The translations under genes and the position numbers were made by a program. Shown piece after piece: positions 1 to 7,540 of a stretch of 64,000 bases of DNA. A model generated the notes under the pieces. It did no database searches and was not told the DNA's origin. It saw only the letters and a list, made by a program, of their open reading frames with translations. The stretch lies in contig NZ_FNWU01000005.1 of NCBI RefSeq assembly GCF_900108505.1, forward strand, positions 62,001-126,000, given 5' to 3'. Origin of the DNA: Halopenitus malekzadehii. GTDB taxonomy: Archaea; Halobacteriota; Halobacteria; Halobacteriales; Haloferacaceae. The number at the start of each line of letters is the position of its first letter. Position 1 is the first letter of the stretch.

Positions 1-8
1 AGCAGTGT

Positions 9-116
9 CACAGTCGGGCAGCCAGGCTCACAGCACGCCTATACCATACATATCCCGGGAATATCAGGCGTATTCACTAAGTGAGTGATTGTGGCGCGTT
101 TGTGGACGGCCTCGTA
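9..116. repeat. Copy A of a diverged duplicated segment
   Basis: This stretch aligns by eye with 2574-2690: both contain CACAGTCGG, a shared AGCCAG-CTCACA core and a TATTC-CTAAGTG block in the same order. It covers the 3' end of the 110-residue gene at 64-396 and the sequence just beyond it. Copy B has lost the rest of that gene. The similarity begins near the window edge and may extend further left. Confidence 0.75.
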
Positions 117-396
117 CCAACAGCTCATATTCCCCCATCGGCACTGGCAGTGCCCCCGTCCCAGATAGCTGAGAGAGTTTCACGGCGGTGAGCGGTTCTT
201 GGGCCAGTGCGTACCCTGTTGCCATACTCACCGGTGCGACAGCGATGATCGCCTCGTCAGGCGTTGCCTCAATCAGTTCTTCAGCATTCGCATTACGGAC
301 AACTGCATCGGTCGGGAGTGAAGAGACGGGAAACAGATCGGATGCCTCGTCGTATGGGATACTATCATAGACGAGGTATGGATGCTTGTCACGCAT
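64..396 (-). CDS. Hypothetical protein, 110 aa
   Basis: I do not recognise this family. The product is acidic in its first half (DEASD, NAEELIEATPDEA) and ends in a basic tail around RPQTRHNH, with no membrane segment. It starts with ATG at 396 and is divergent from the CBS-HEPN gene at 472, with about 75 bases of shared promoter space. A remnant of its C-terminus survives in the decayed copy near 2605-2690, where a related peptide containing RRNHPLSEYS can still be read. Protein-level similarity in the remnant suggests this was a real coding gene that was duplicated together with its CBS neighbour. Confidence 0.6.
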   Translation of the reverse strand: MRDKHPYLVYDSIPYDEASDLFPVSSLPTDAVVRNANAEELIEATPDEAIIAVAPVSMATGYALAQEPLTAVKLSQLSGTGALPVPMGEYELLVRGRPQTRHNHSLSEYA

Positions 397-471
397 CTAT
401 ACTGCCCTATTAATTTTTGAAAGTAATAAATCTAACGTCGGTATTACAGCACTCCCCTCACACGACAAACC

Positions 472-1251
472 ATGACCAACGGTTGCACCGCGGACGATAT
501 TGCTACCGCAAACCCAGAAATATGCCCGGCTGACGACGTTTCGACGGCGGCAGACTGGCTTACGGAACGCGACTACGACTCGGCACCGGTGTTCGAAGAT
601 GCTCGGCCAGTTGGCTACGTGACACGAGACGCCGCAGAAGGAGCCTCGCCAGACACGTCACTCGCAGAGATTACAGAACCGCTAACAGTCGATGTCCTCA
701 TTGCCAGCGACTCCCCACTCGATACAGTTCTCGAAGCACTCTATGACCGCCCGTTCTACTATCTCGCGGACCGAAACCAAGTTACCGGGATCCTCACCCG
801 TGCAGACCTCAACACCGAGCCAGTCTACCAACACCTCTACACCAAACTCTCACAGCTCGAACAAGCCTTCCGGAAGACAATCCAAGAACACGTGCCAGAT
901 TGGCGCGACACCACACCGCTTCATCCAGAGGTACTGGACGACATCGACGAACGCCTTGCTGATGCGAAAGACGCCGGCGTCGCACTCGATCCGATTCACT
1001 ACGCTCAGTTCTCAACACTCGTGACCATTATCGGAAACAGCGACGCTGCATCACAAGCACTCGACTTCGATGCCGGGCACCAAGCAAGCAGCCAACTCGA
1101 CCCAATCACAGATCTCCGGAACGATGTCGCCCACTCAACACCGGTCATACAGAACACAGACCGCGGCCTCACCGAATCTGGTCGAACAATCACTCATCTT
1201 CTTGAGCAGTACCGAATTATCGAGGAACTCCTTACCACCCAAGAGAATTGA
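472..1251 (+). CDS. CBS domain pair fused to a HEPN-like domain, 259 aa
   Basis: Residues 1-115 read as a pair of CBS motifs, with the pattern SAPVFEDARPVGYVTRD near 37-53 and YYLADRNQVTGILTRADL near 96-113. CBS pairs usually bind adenine nucleotides. The remaining ~140 residues are helical and carry R216-N217 followed by H221 (RNDVAH), the Rx4-6H signature of HEPN ribonucleases. The inference is a nucleotide-sensing HEPN protein, which could act as an RNase toxin or RNA-binding effector; no catalytic activity can be proved from sequence. The ATG at 472 follows a short divergent promoter region. A 52-bp fragment closely matching codons 50-66 is present at 3446-3497. An alternative is a purely regulatory CBS protein with a HEPN-like fold. 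Confidence 0.75.
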   Translation: MTNGCTADDIATANPEICPADDVSTAADWLTERDYDSAPVFEDARPVGYVTRDAAEGASPDTSLAEITEPLTVDVLIASDSPLDTVLEALYDRPFYYLADRNQVTGILTRADLNTEPVYQHLYTKLSQLEQAFRKTIQEHVPDWRDTTPLHPEVLDDIDERLADAKDAGVALDPIHYAQFSTLVTIIGNSDAASQALDFDAGHQASSQLDPITDLRNDVAHSTPVIQNTDRGLTESGRTITHLLEQYRIIEELLTTQEN

Positions 1252-1613
1252 TGTGACAGGGACGTAATCGGTCCGCATCGATGATTTTGTAATGGGTATC
1301 TCACGCCCACTCTCACAACTGTCTCACAAGGCGCTCTCACGCGGTATCCGGGATTCAGGTTACTTTGTCTCTCTGTCCGATCGCATTGAGATCCTCAACC
1401 ACCCTTCTTCCTACGTACTGTGTGAATCCACAGATCAAGATACTTCGGTATGGTCAGGATTGCCTCATGCCAATCGGTTCACAGAGAGATCCAACCTACT
1501 TTCTCCCGATCCTGCTCACGAGCATCTCTCACGACTAGTTTCACGAGTGAGCTCACGATACCCACTCATATGTATCGAGAAAGCGTATATATTACTTTCT
1601 CAGCAAGGTGAGT
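1252..1613. other. Intergenic stretch without a convincing gene
   Basis: A plus-strand frame from 1292 to 1633 is open but has no haloarchaeal composition and no recognisable motif, so it is not called. The DNA is rich in TCTCAC words (at least five between 1300 and 1540), has a GTGAGCTCAC palindrome near 1548, and a TATA-like GTATATATTA near 1579. These may be regulatory or the debris of old insertions. Confidence 0.5.
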
Positions 1614-1937
1614 TCAGTGAAGCGCATCATTAACTAGAGCGGACAAAGCCACCAACGCTAGCAGGTCATCGTAGTCCTCAATCATATTCAGGTATTTTTT
1701 GTAATGCCATGTGGGGCCACGTTCCGTGACGATCAGGAATTCAAATGCCAGATTCGGATTGCCAGATAATGTCTCATAGAATCCATCTCTTAACGCAGCG
1801 TCCCATAGATCTTCAGGCTGAACACGGTCGGTTTTCCAGTCACGTGCAGTGTTCAACATCTCCATCATCATTTGGTGATAGATCTCCGCTGGTTCCGGGG
1901 GCTCATTTCCTGCGGATGGGTTACGCTTTGGAGCCAT
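1614..1937 (-). CDS. Hypothetical protein, 107 aa
   Basis: The family is not recognised. The protein is soluble, moderately acidic and probably mostly helical, with LAFEFLIVTERGPTWHYKKYL in its centre and a hydrophobic LLALVALSALVNDALH end. The ATG at 1937 lies 11 bases after the stop of the upstream gene on the same strand; a TTG at 1949 is a weaker alternative. The tight spacing suggests co-transcription with the gene at 1946-2326, so the two may act together, but nothing shows how. Confidence 0.55.
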   Translation of the reverse strand: MAPKRNPSAGNEPPEPAEIYHQMMMEMLNTARDWKTDRVQPEDLWDAALRDGFYETLSGNPNLAFEFLIVTERGPTWHYKKYLNMIEDYDDLLALVALSALVNDALH

Positions 1938-1945
1938 ACACTGAA

Positions 1946-2326
1946 TCAAATCTCATTATACCGCTTTTCAACTTCTAACAGATCTTCCAGGAACTGCTCC
2001 GTCTGGTCATCTCCGGCGTAGACATCGTGAATGCATAACGAACGAATCGTTGCCTCACTCCGGTCATATGCCTCTGCTGTCTGCGTTAGGGCCCTATCCA
2101 ACCGACTCTCATCTTCACCACGGTACACTTCTCCCTCATCATCTCGCTTGACGGGTGCATCTTCCAGTTCAATAAACCGGCGGCAAACTGACACACGATA
2201 CCTTGATCCATTCCTATTGTCAGTTAGAGGCGGGAAGATCTCGCTACAAATCATCTGAAGCTTTTCGTCATCCGTGAGCTCTGCTTCCTGGGATCGTATT
2301 CTACCAAGTAACTCCTTGATTTCCAT
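1946..2326 (-). CDS. Hypothetical protein, 126 aa
   Basis: No known family could be assigned. It is highly charged, with a helical N-terminus (MEIKELLGRIRSQEAEL) and a helical acidic C-terminus (QFLEDLLEVEKRYNEI). Residues near 55-85 (RGEDESRLDRALTQTAEAYDRSEATIRSL) could form a small helix-turn-helix but this is weak. The ATG at 2326 is chosen over an upstream in-frame start at 2347 because the extra residues (MSVLSCS) do not look haloarchaeal. It is the first gene of a two-gene minus-strand unit with 1614-1937. Confidence 0.55.
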   Translation of the reverse strand: MEIKELLGRIRSQEAELTDDEKLQMICSEIFPPLTDNRNGSRYRVSVCRRFIELEDAPVKRDDEGEVYRGEDESRLDRALTQTAEAYDRSEATIRSLCIHDVYAGDDQTEQFLEDLLEVEKRYNEI

Positions 2327-2775
2327 GCTACAAGATAACACACTCATCCGTAATATACTACACGGAAATGCGTGTTCAGCGGCTATCCCGAGTAGACTAC
2401 GTTGAAAGTTTCTCGCAGACGGAGCTGTCTACTACACGAGCAACGCAAGTGCGGGGTTGTCGTCCATAGTGACGTACCGAGTGATAATGACACGTAACGA
2501 GCTATGAAGTGTGATTCTCAGGGGCGTTAGAACAGGAGCGAGTACGAGAGCTGGAAAGGGCCGATGACAGATTCACAGTCGGATAGCCAGACTCACAACA
2601 CGACTATACTACGCATAGCCTACGATCGTTGGGAGTATTCGCTAAGTGGATGATTGCGGCGTCTTCGCAGGCAGTCTCGTGTGAACTGCTCCTGAGTAGG
2701 TAACTAAAGAGAACCGAGCTGTAGGAGTATTTGTGTATATGTCTCGTGGACCTGTAGAAACGGCTGTAGAACCAG
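2327..2775. other. Gene-free region holding a decayed gene copy
   Basis: No intact gene is visible. The right part, 2574-2690, is a degraded copy of the first 120 bases of the window including the 3' end of the 110-aa gene. The left part (2390-2560) holds no recognisable signal. Confidence 0.6.
2574..2690. repeat. Copy B of the diverged duplicated segment
   Basis: This is the degraded partner of 9-116. Translating the minus strand still gives a peptide with RRNHPLSEYS that parallels the RHNHSLSEY tail of the 110-aa protein, but an upstream stop codon ends the frame. Together with the CBS fragment at 3446-3497 it marks a former second copy of the 64-1251 gene pair, now interrupted by the winged-helix gene. 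Confidence 0.7.
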
Positions 2776-3339
2776 CTATACAAATTGATTCGGCTGTACA
2801 ACTTGTTCACGATGGCCCACAGTAGCCGGGAAATTAAGAATGAGCTTCGTTTCCCGAACCTGTTCTAGTGCCTCAATATAATCTTGGAGTGCTTCATATG
2901 TTGCACTCCATTCCTGAAGCTCACGGACAGCCTCTTCACCCTGTTCTTCATGTACCTGCTCAATGCTGATCGTTGACGGGTGCTCTGTCTCAAATTCCTG
3001 CTTCCACGCTTGATGTTTGTTCCATCGATCAACGATCCCTGCTCGTAATTCCTCATCAGAGTGCGTCTGCGCAAGCTCATACCCTCGCCGGAACCGAAAG
3101 TACGCCTCGTTCTTGTCGTACTTCAGCGGGTTCTCTCCGGCTTTCTCGGCGATCCCCAGCTCTTCGAAGTCACTCAAAATGTTCCGCGCACCTTGGTCGG
3201 AACAGTCCGCCATCTCTGCGAGGACGCTGATCTTCGTCGGTTGTGACAGCGCGTGGATTGCCTCTAAGAGGCGCTCACGAGCGGTTTGCTCGGTGTCGTC
3301 ATCTCCCGTGGTGTGAGAGTCGTTCTCCGAGCTACTCAT
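2776..3339 (-). CDS. Winged-helix transcriptional regulator, 187 aa
   Basis: After an acidic Ser/Thr/Asp-rich tail, residues about 20-75 (ARERLLEAIHALSQPTKISVLAEMADCSDQGARNILSDFEELG, read in pieces) form a helix-turn-helix of the kind found in haloarchaeal ArsR/DUF7342-type proteins, followed by the typical N-P-x-x-Y-x-x-N-E-A-Y-F motif. The C-terminal half is helical and may dimerise. The ATG at 3339 is preferred to the TTG at 3348, because an 18-bp perfect palindrome lies 3343-3360 directly upstream. That position suggests autoregulation. Its targets are unknown; neighbouring HEPN genes are candidates by position only. Confidence 0.75.
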   Translation of the reverse strand: MSSSENDSHTTGDDDTEQTARERLLEAIHALSQPTKISVLAEMADCSDQGARNILSDFEELGIAEKAGENPLKYDKNEAYFRFRRGYELAQTHSDEELRAGIVDRWNKHQAWKQEFETEHPSTISIEQVHEEQGEEAVRELQEWSATYEALQDYIEALEQVRETKLILNFPATVGHREQVVQPNQFV

Positions 3340-3342
3340 ACT

Positions 3343-3360
3343 ATCCAATAATTATTGGAT
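3343..3360. promoter_or_regulatory. Perfect 18-bp palindromic operator
   Basis: The sequence ATCCAATAATTATTGGAT is its own reverse complement and sits just upstream of the ATG at 3339. An AT-rich dyad at the start of a winged-helix gene is the expected geometry for an autoregulatory binding site. Protein binding is inferred. Confidence 0.65.
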
Positions 3361-3409
3361 CGGAAAATAGTTATCGGAGCGATGGCTGTCCAACTTTCAC
3401 CCAGAACGA

Positions 3410-3445
3410 ATTGACATCCCCACCCGCCTGAGGGCGGGGTGACTA
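3410..3445 (+). mobile_element. Solo IS200/IS605-like end hairpin
   Basis: The sequence ATTGACATCCCCACCCGCC is followed by TGAGGGCGGGGTGAC, forming a CCCGCC/GGCGGG stem with a TGAG loop. Closely similar GC-rich hairpins follow TnpB genes at the right ends of haloarchaeal IS200/IS605 or IS1341-type elements and in palindrome-associated miniature elements. No transposase gene is left nearby. It could be a miniature element or the scar of a deleted one. Confidence 0.5.
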
Positions 3446-3497
3446 GTGACACGAGACCCCGCAGAGGCAGCCTCGCCGGACACATCACTCGCAAAGA
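3446..3497 (+). repeat. Fragment duplicated from the CBS-HEPN gene
   Basis: These 52 bases match 619-670 of the CBS-HEPN gene at 46 positions. The fragment begins directly after the IS605-like hairpin and ends shortly before the stop of the next gene. It encodes nothing on its own and is a relic of a second gene copy. Confidence 0.85.
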
Positions 3498-3509
3498 GTT
3501 CCTGTGGAG

Positions 3510-4241
3510 TTAGAGTTCGTTTGCGAACTTTTTGATGAACGGCTCGATGATGGCGGTGTGGTATTCAAAGATGTTATCCACCGGGTGAAGTGCCTCATCT
3601 GTATCGTCTTCGAATCGCAGGTACGTATCTGTGAAGGAATACGTCGCTGGCTTGTGTTGCGGGTCGTATCCTTGGAGAGCCTGGTCTTGGTCAAGCTGGG
3701 TTGGTTTAATCGAGATGAGTACTGTACCATTCGACGAGTCGTAGTCCAGTTTGAAGCCTTTGAGAGACGCATGAACAGCAGCGTTCCGTATCCCACGGAG
3801 ATAGGTGAACCGCGTCATCACATTATCACACGCCTGATTCCACGGTTGATTTCCGGTCTGTGAGGAGCTATCCCACCGAGATAATGCCGGACTCATCGGC
3901 GGATGGATGGAAATGTCAGTCGGATCTGTTTGTGCCGCGGTTGCTAGGCAGAATTTCATAACCTCAATCGTTCTGTAGATGGCAGACAGGTACCGCGAAA
4001 GAAGCATTTGGGCGTGGAACCGTGGATTCTTGGTTTGGCCTTGGGGGACTGTGTAGTAATAGTGGTCAGTCGGGGCGGCACTGATCTGCTTGAAATTTGC
4101 GGTTAGAATCCCGTATTCCTTGTGTAGAGTATAGATTGCGCCAAAGAATGCGTCTCGCCCACACCCTCTAAGCGAGTTATTCCGGTATGTGTCGTCAGTA
4201 TACTGATTATAGACCGCAGATACTGACGGGGTATATGTCAT
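3510..4241 (-). CDS. HEPN-like protein, 243 aa
   Basis: The family is not recognised by name. Residues 145-160 contain R152-N153 and H157 (RNAAVH), the Rx4-6H pattern of HEPN ribonuclease domains, preceded by a long helical region (about 75-105) that could provide the other helices of a HEPN bundle. The C-terminal third (YSFTDTYLRFEDDTDEALHPVDNIFEYHTAIIEPFIKKF) looks like a beta-alpha extension. It starts at ATG 4241 and its 3' end lies beside the relic CBS fragment. A role as an RNase toxin or RNA-binding defence protein is inferred from the motif and the setting. Confidence 0.65.
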   Translation of the reverse strand: MTYTPSVSAVYNQYTDDTYRNNSLRGCGRDAFFGAIYTLHKEYGILTANFKQISAAPTDHYYYTVPQGQTKNPRFHAQMLLSRYLSAIYRTIEVMKFCLATAAQTDPTDISIHPPMSPALSRWDSSSQTGNQPWNQACDNVMTRFTYLRGIRNAAVHASLKGFKLDYDSSNGTVLISIKPTQLDQDQALQGYDPQHKPATYSFTDTYLRFEDDTDEALHPVDNIFEYHTAIIEPFIKKFANEL

Positions 4242-4318
4242 TACTCACATACGCACGAGAAACGCTCAAAAGGATTTGGACTTCAGAAGACGGGGACAAA
4301 ACGGCAGATTAAACAGCG

Positions 4319-4450
4319 TTACTCGGATGCGAGAGCGCGTTCGAGTTCCTCACCGATCTGCTCGTAGAACTCCGTGGTGCCCATCTCCTCGTGAGCGCCT
4401 TCTGGGAGAGAACGAGTCTGGTTCCCATCCGACTCAAACTGCCGTTGCAT
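4319..4450 (-). CDS. Small acidic protein, 43 aa
   Basis: The frame begins at ATG 4450, preceded by GGACAGGT as a possible ribosome site and an AT-rich TTACTAAAG block as a possible TATA element. The peptide runs MQRQFESDG to EELERALASE and is strongly acidic and helical at its end, as expected for a haloarchaeal small protein. No family was recognised. It may be a small regulator or antitoxin for a neighbour, or a gene remnant. Confidence 0.4.
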   Translation of the reverse strand: MQRQFESDGNQTRSLPEGAHEEMGTTEFYEQIGEELERALASE

Positions 4451-4572
4451 ACCTGTCCGTAGACAGTATTCTTTAGTAAGTCTTTGGGTCATAGATAGGA
4501 AGCACGGTGAGTACCATCGACGGCCGGATCGATCTGGAGATAATTATCTATGAATCTCTACTCTTCAGGCAA

Positions 4573-5658
4573 TTACAGCTCTGCAGAGATTCGCTGTAAC
4601 GCCGTAATCGCCGTCTCCAACTGCTCTCGCAACTCCGTCCCATCCTCGCCCAACGTCGCCTCACCGTCCTCAACAGGGCTCTGCTCTGAAGGCTCTTCAG
4701 AGACTACGTGGTCAGGCTGACGAGCATCCTCAGTCTCGTCATCAACAGTATCCAGTTGCTGTTGTCCATCAGCATCAGCACTACTCGGGTCAGACTCCCT
4801 CTCGCCTGCTGTACTGCCCGCTGGGTGCTGCCCACCGTCACCACTACGACGGAACGCAGCTAACGGGAAATCGTACGCACGCGCTCGTTTCTGCTTATGA
4901 AACGTCGTTCGTCGGGAGATGTCAAGCACGTCCATCACTGTCTGCCGATTACATCCCCGTTCTAAGGCCCGTCTGACCTGTTCGTCTTCAACTCGCTGAA
5001 TCAACGCTTGCGGATCCGACGGGATGTGACCACGCGCAGAATGCTCGATTTGGCCTGTCAAGCCCCACGCACCCGTCTGGACATCCTGATCAACAATCTG
5101 GCGGTCACGCGTCTCAACCTGGTTGTCAAGCCCCATCAGGACTGCAAGGCGTTCACGGACCGTCGTTGGCGACAACTCCGCCGTTAACGAGTCCGCGATC
5201 TTCCCAGTCTGCGCTGGCCCCTCGTCAGCCAAGTACCGTAAGATCTCGATGTCCTGCGGAAGCAGCACACTGAGATCGGCTTCTGTGAGTGTTACTGGAG
5301 CATCTGCACGCGTCGATTGCTGGTGAATCCAACTGTGGCAGGACCGGCACAGCGTCGTTAGATTCTCCAGGCCGTTTTCAGCGACGCCGACAGGGTCACG
5401 CTCGATATGGTGGACGTGCAACGTCGCCAGCCCACCTCGCTCTGGACCCTCTCGCCCGCAGACTTGGCACCGGTGACCGTCTCGTGCCAATACCTCAGAG
5501 CGCGTCTCGGCAGTCACGGACTCATTCTCGCGGTCCTGATCGTACCCGTGACTCGCCGCTGAGTCAGACGTACGCGTCTCCGCGCCGTCTGGCTCACTCG
5601 TCGTCGTTTGTTCGTTCGATTCGTTGCTGAACTCGTGGTGTCCGTCAGCTCGTGTCAT
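4573..5658 (-). CDS. HNH endonuclease with helix-turn-helix region, 361 aa
   Basis: Residues 53-112 carry an HNH nuclease: C64xxC67, H81-V-H83-H84 and N99, then C104xxC107 and H112, so both zinc-binding cysteine pairs and the catalytic histidine pair are present. Residues about 130-175 (QDIEILRYLADEGPAQTGKIADSL) form a winged helix, and 215-245 a second HTH-like segment (RGCNRQTVMDVLDISRRTTF). The C-terminal 100 residues are a low-complexity acidic linker with a final coiled helix. It lies 133 bases downstream of the DnaQ-like gene on the same strand. HRAMP loci are reported to carry various nucleases, so it may be the DNA-cutting arm, but it could be an independent gene. Confidence 0.8.
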   Translation of the reverse strand: MTRADGHHEFSNESNEQTTTSEPDGAETRTSDSAASHGYDQDRENESVTAETRSEVLARDGHRCQVCGREGPERGGLATLHVHHIERDPVGVAENGLENLTTLCRSCHSWIHQQSTRADAPVTLTEADLSVLLPQDIEILRYLADEGPAQTGKIADSLTAELSPTTVRERLAVLMGLDNQVETRDRQIVDQDVQTGAWGLTGQIEHSARGHIPSDPQALIQRVEDEQVRRALERGCNRQTVMDVLDISRRTTFHKQKRARAYDFPLAAFRRSGDGGQHPAGSTAGERESDPSSADADGQQQLDTVDDETEDARQPDHVVSEEPSEQSPVEDGEATLGEDGTELREQLETAITALQRISAEL

Positions 5659-5791
5659 CAGTTTCTGTTAGCTTCGGTCGCTTGCTCGATTGGTTCGCGC
5701 GGTTCCGGCCAGCATATGGATGATCGCTTCAATCAGATCGACCGCTTCCATCGCTCCCCGTCAGACTCGGTGTTGCACAGTTACGCGAGCA

Positions 5792-6484
5792 TCACCTCTG
5801 CACCGTCGGTGACAGTGACTTCACCGAGAACTCTGATTTCGAGCAATACCACTGAGCAAGCCGTCCGAGATCACGGGTCCGAAGCACATCAGCGACGTTA
5901 TGAGCCACTAGGTCAGCGAACCGTCCCTCATTGAACGCTGTGACTGCTTCACCACTCTCGACGAACGGATCCACGTCGCTGTACCGGCCATCACACAGCA
6001 CGTCATAGACGCCTGCTAAGTCACTCTGATCATCAGACACGACATCACCGTCACCACCATCACAGGATGTGACGGTCGTATTGAATCGCCGCGTTAAGAC
6101 CGGCAGAAGATCCGCGTACGGGAGCTCACGGAACGGCCACTCAATCTCCAACCGTGCCAAGCGCGTCCGAAGGAACGGGAGATCGAACCCGCCCTTCCAT
6201 CGTTCTCCGTTGAACGCCACCAGCAACACGTCATCATCCTGGAGCCGGTCCGCAGTGAACGATCCCACTGCTTCAAACAGCGCTCGCTCCGTCGGATGCG
6301 TCGTTACCTGCACGTGTACAGGCACGCGATCACTAACACGTCTCTCCACACTGTCGGCATCCCGACTACCAGTCTGGACGAACACGCGGACGCCCATCGG
6401 CACCGCGAATCCGATTACAGTAACCTCGTCGTCGACACCGAACCCAGTCGTCTCAATATCGAACGCGACCAGTTCCAGCACCAC
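5792..6484 (-). CDS. DnaQ-like (DEDD) 3'-5' exonuclease of the HRAMP operon, 230 aa
   Basis: The protein opens with AFDIETTG (D9, E11), continues with a middle motif around FNGERWKGGFDLPFLRTRL, and closes with HNVADVLRTRDL, which supply the four acidic metal ligands of the RNase-H-like DEDD exonuclease fold. At the final motif a histidine stands four residues before the aspartate, where DEDDy enzymes have tyrosine. The GTG start at 6484 overlaps the stop of the Cas5-like gene by one base (TAGTG), indicating translational coupling. DnaQ-like nucleases are recurrent partners in HRAMP loci and are proposed to replace standard CRISPR nucleases. Confidence 0.85.
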   Translation of the reverse strand: MVLELVAFDIETTGFGVDDEVTVIGFAVPMGVRVFVQTGSRDADSVERRVSDRVPVHVQVTTHPTERALFEAVGSFTADRLQDDDVLLVAFNGERWKGGFDLPFLRTRLARLEIEWPFRELPYADLLPVLTRRFNTTVTSCDGGDGDVVSDDQSDLAGVYDVLCDGRYSDVDPFVESGEAVTAFNEGRFADLVAHNVADVLRTRDLGRLAQWYCSKSEFSVKSLSPTVQR

Positions 6485-7512
6485 TACGCTTCACCCCCTG
6501 AGACATCTGCCTTCTCAACGTCGTGTATCAGCTCGGCACGATCCGGGATGCGATCATCGCTCGCCGGGCGGACTCGAAGCTCACCGAATCCGAACCGCGA
6601 ATGTGTTCCAACCCGGGATACCCCGTTCTTCGCCGTCTTGACCGGGTCCGATCCGTCGTACCCGACAATCTGTCCGTGGTCAATCGTCGCTAGGTCATAC
6701 ACGTCTCCATCGTCGACGAGCCGTTCCGTCCGTCGCCGTAGCCCGGATCCTCTCGCCTCACTCACCTCACCCTCATTGTTACGGTCACAGTCAGCCGCAC
6801 TCGACGGCGCAGCTGGGCGGGACACATCCCACCACCACGGCACGGACTGATCATCAGCACCGGGGTAGTCGGTCGCTATGACGAACGGTGACACCAACTC
6901 AAGGGCGTGTTCGTCGGCTGCTGCGATCCGGTCGTAGTCCAACGCCTCAAGATCGATCAGTTGTGAATCGACGATCGACAACTGACCGAACCCGTAGTTT
7001 CGCGCTCCACCAACCTGTAGGCCATCCAGCGTCTCGTCCGCGACGGGAAGCACTGATTTCGAGTGCGAACCAGTCGTAGACAGGTAACACTGGACGAACC
7101 ACCGAACCGATCGTTTCGAGGTCTGCATCTCTGGCGGGCGACCAAACCACGCGACCGAATCGAACGCAAGCCGCCCACCGTGCGACTGGACAGGATGGGC
7201 GTTATGCGCGTCCCGCGGCCGCGACGACTTCAACCAGCGCTGCGCCGAATCCCGCAGCAAGAACAGATCATCATACGTCTCTACCGGGGGTAACGACAAT
7301 CCAACTTTCCCCAAGGACGACTGGGAGTGCCACGACGGCGGCGTTCCGTACTCTTTGGGTAAGAACACACCGTGACTGACGCACAACGCTCGCCGCATCC
7401 GTTCGCCGACACGCTGTGCTAGTGCCTGATAGAGCGCGTTCCCTGTCACGAAGTACGGGTGCCCCAGATACCCCGTCTCCAGCTCGAACAGCACCTGCTG
7501 GATACGCGTCAC
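6484..7512 (-). CDS. HRAMP Cas5-like RAMP protein, 342 aa
   Basis: Two glycine-rich loops typical of RAMP (RNA recognition motif fold) proteins are present: GGARNYGFG at 168-176 and VGTHSRFGFGEL at 301-312. The second is directly followed by a beta strand, as in Cas5 and related proteins. The N-terminal YLGHPYFVTGNALYQALAQRV resembles the first strand and helix of a RAMP. The start is GTG at 7512, in a GTGA context, after a 367-base non-coding gap. In class 1 effectors Cas5 caps the crRNA 5' handle; here the ligand RNA is unknown. It has diverged greatly from named Cas5 families, so the assignment rests on the glycine loops and the operon. Confidence 0.75.
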   Translation of the reverse strand: MTRIQQVLFELETGYLGHPYFVTGNALYQALAQRVGERMRRALCVSHGVFLPKEYGTPPSWHSQSSLGKVGLSLPPVETYDDLFLLRDSAQRWLKSSRPRDAHNAHPVQSHGGRLAFDSVAWFGRPPEMQTSKRSVRWFVQCYLSTTGSHSKSVLPVADETLDGLQVGGARNYGFGQLSIVDSQLIDLEALDYDRIAAADEHALELVSPFVIATDYPGADDQSVPWWWDVSRPAAPSSAADCDRNNEGEVSEARGSGLRRRTERLVDDGDVYDLATIDHGQIVGYDGSDPVKTAKNGVSRVGTHSRFGFGELRVRPASDDRIPDRAELIHDVEKADVSGGEA

Positions 7513-7540
7513 GCTAACTCACCCCCTACATTTCCACTCC

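Noticed and set aside
1292-1633. Open plus-strand frame of 113 codons
   Set aside because: Composition is rich in Ser, Arg and Leu and lacks the acidic bias of the real genes; no motif; overlaps the end of a better-supported minus-strand gene.
3410-3445. Considered as an intrinsic terminator for the winged-helix gene
   Set aside because: The hairpin lies upstream, not downstream, of the minus-strand gene and lacks a T-run; the IS605-like end explains it better.
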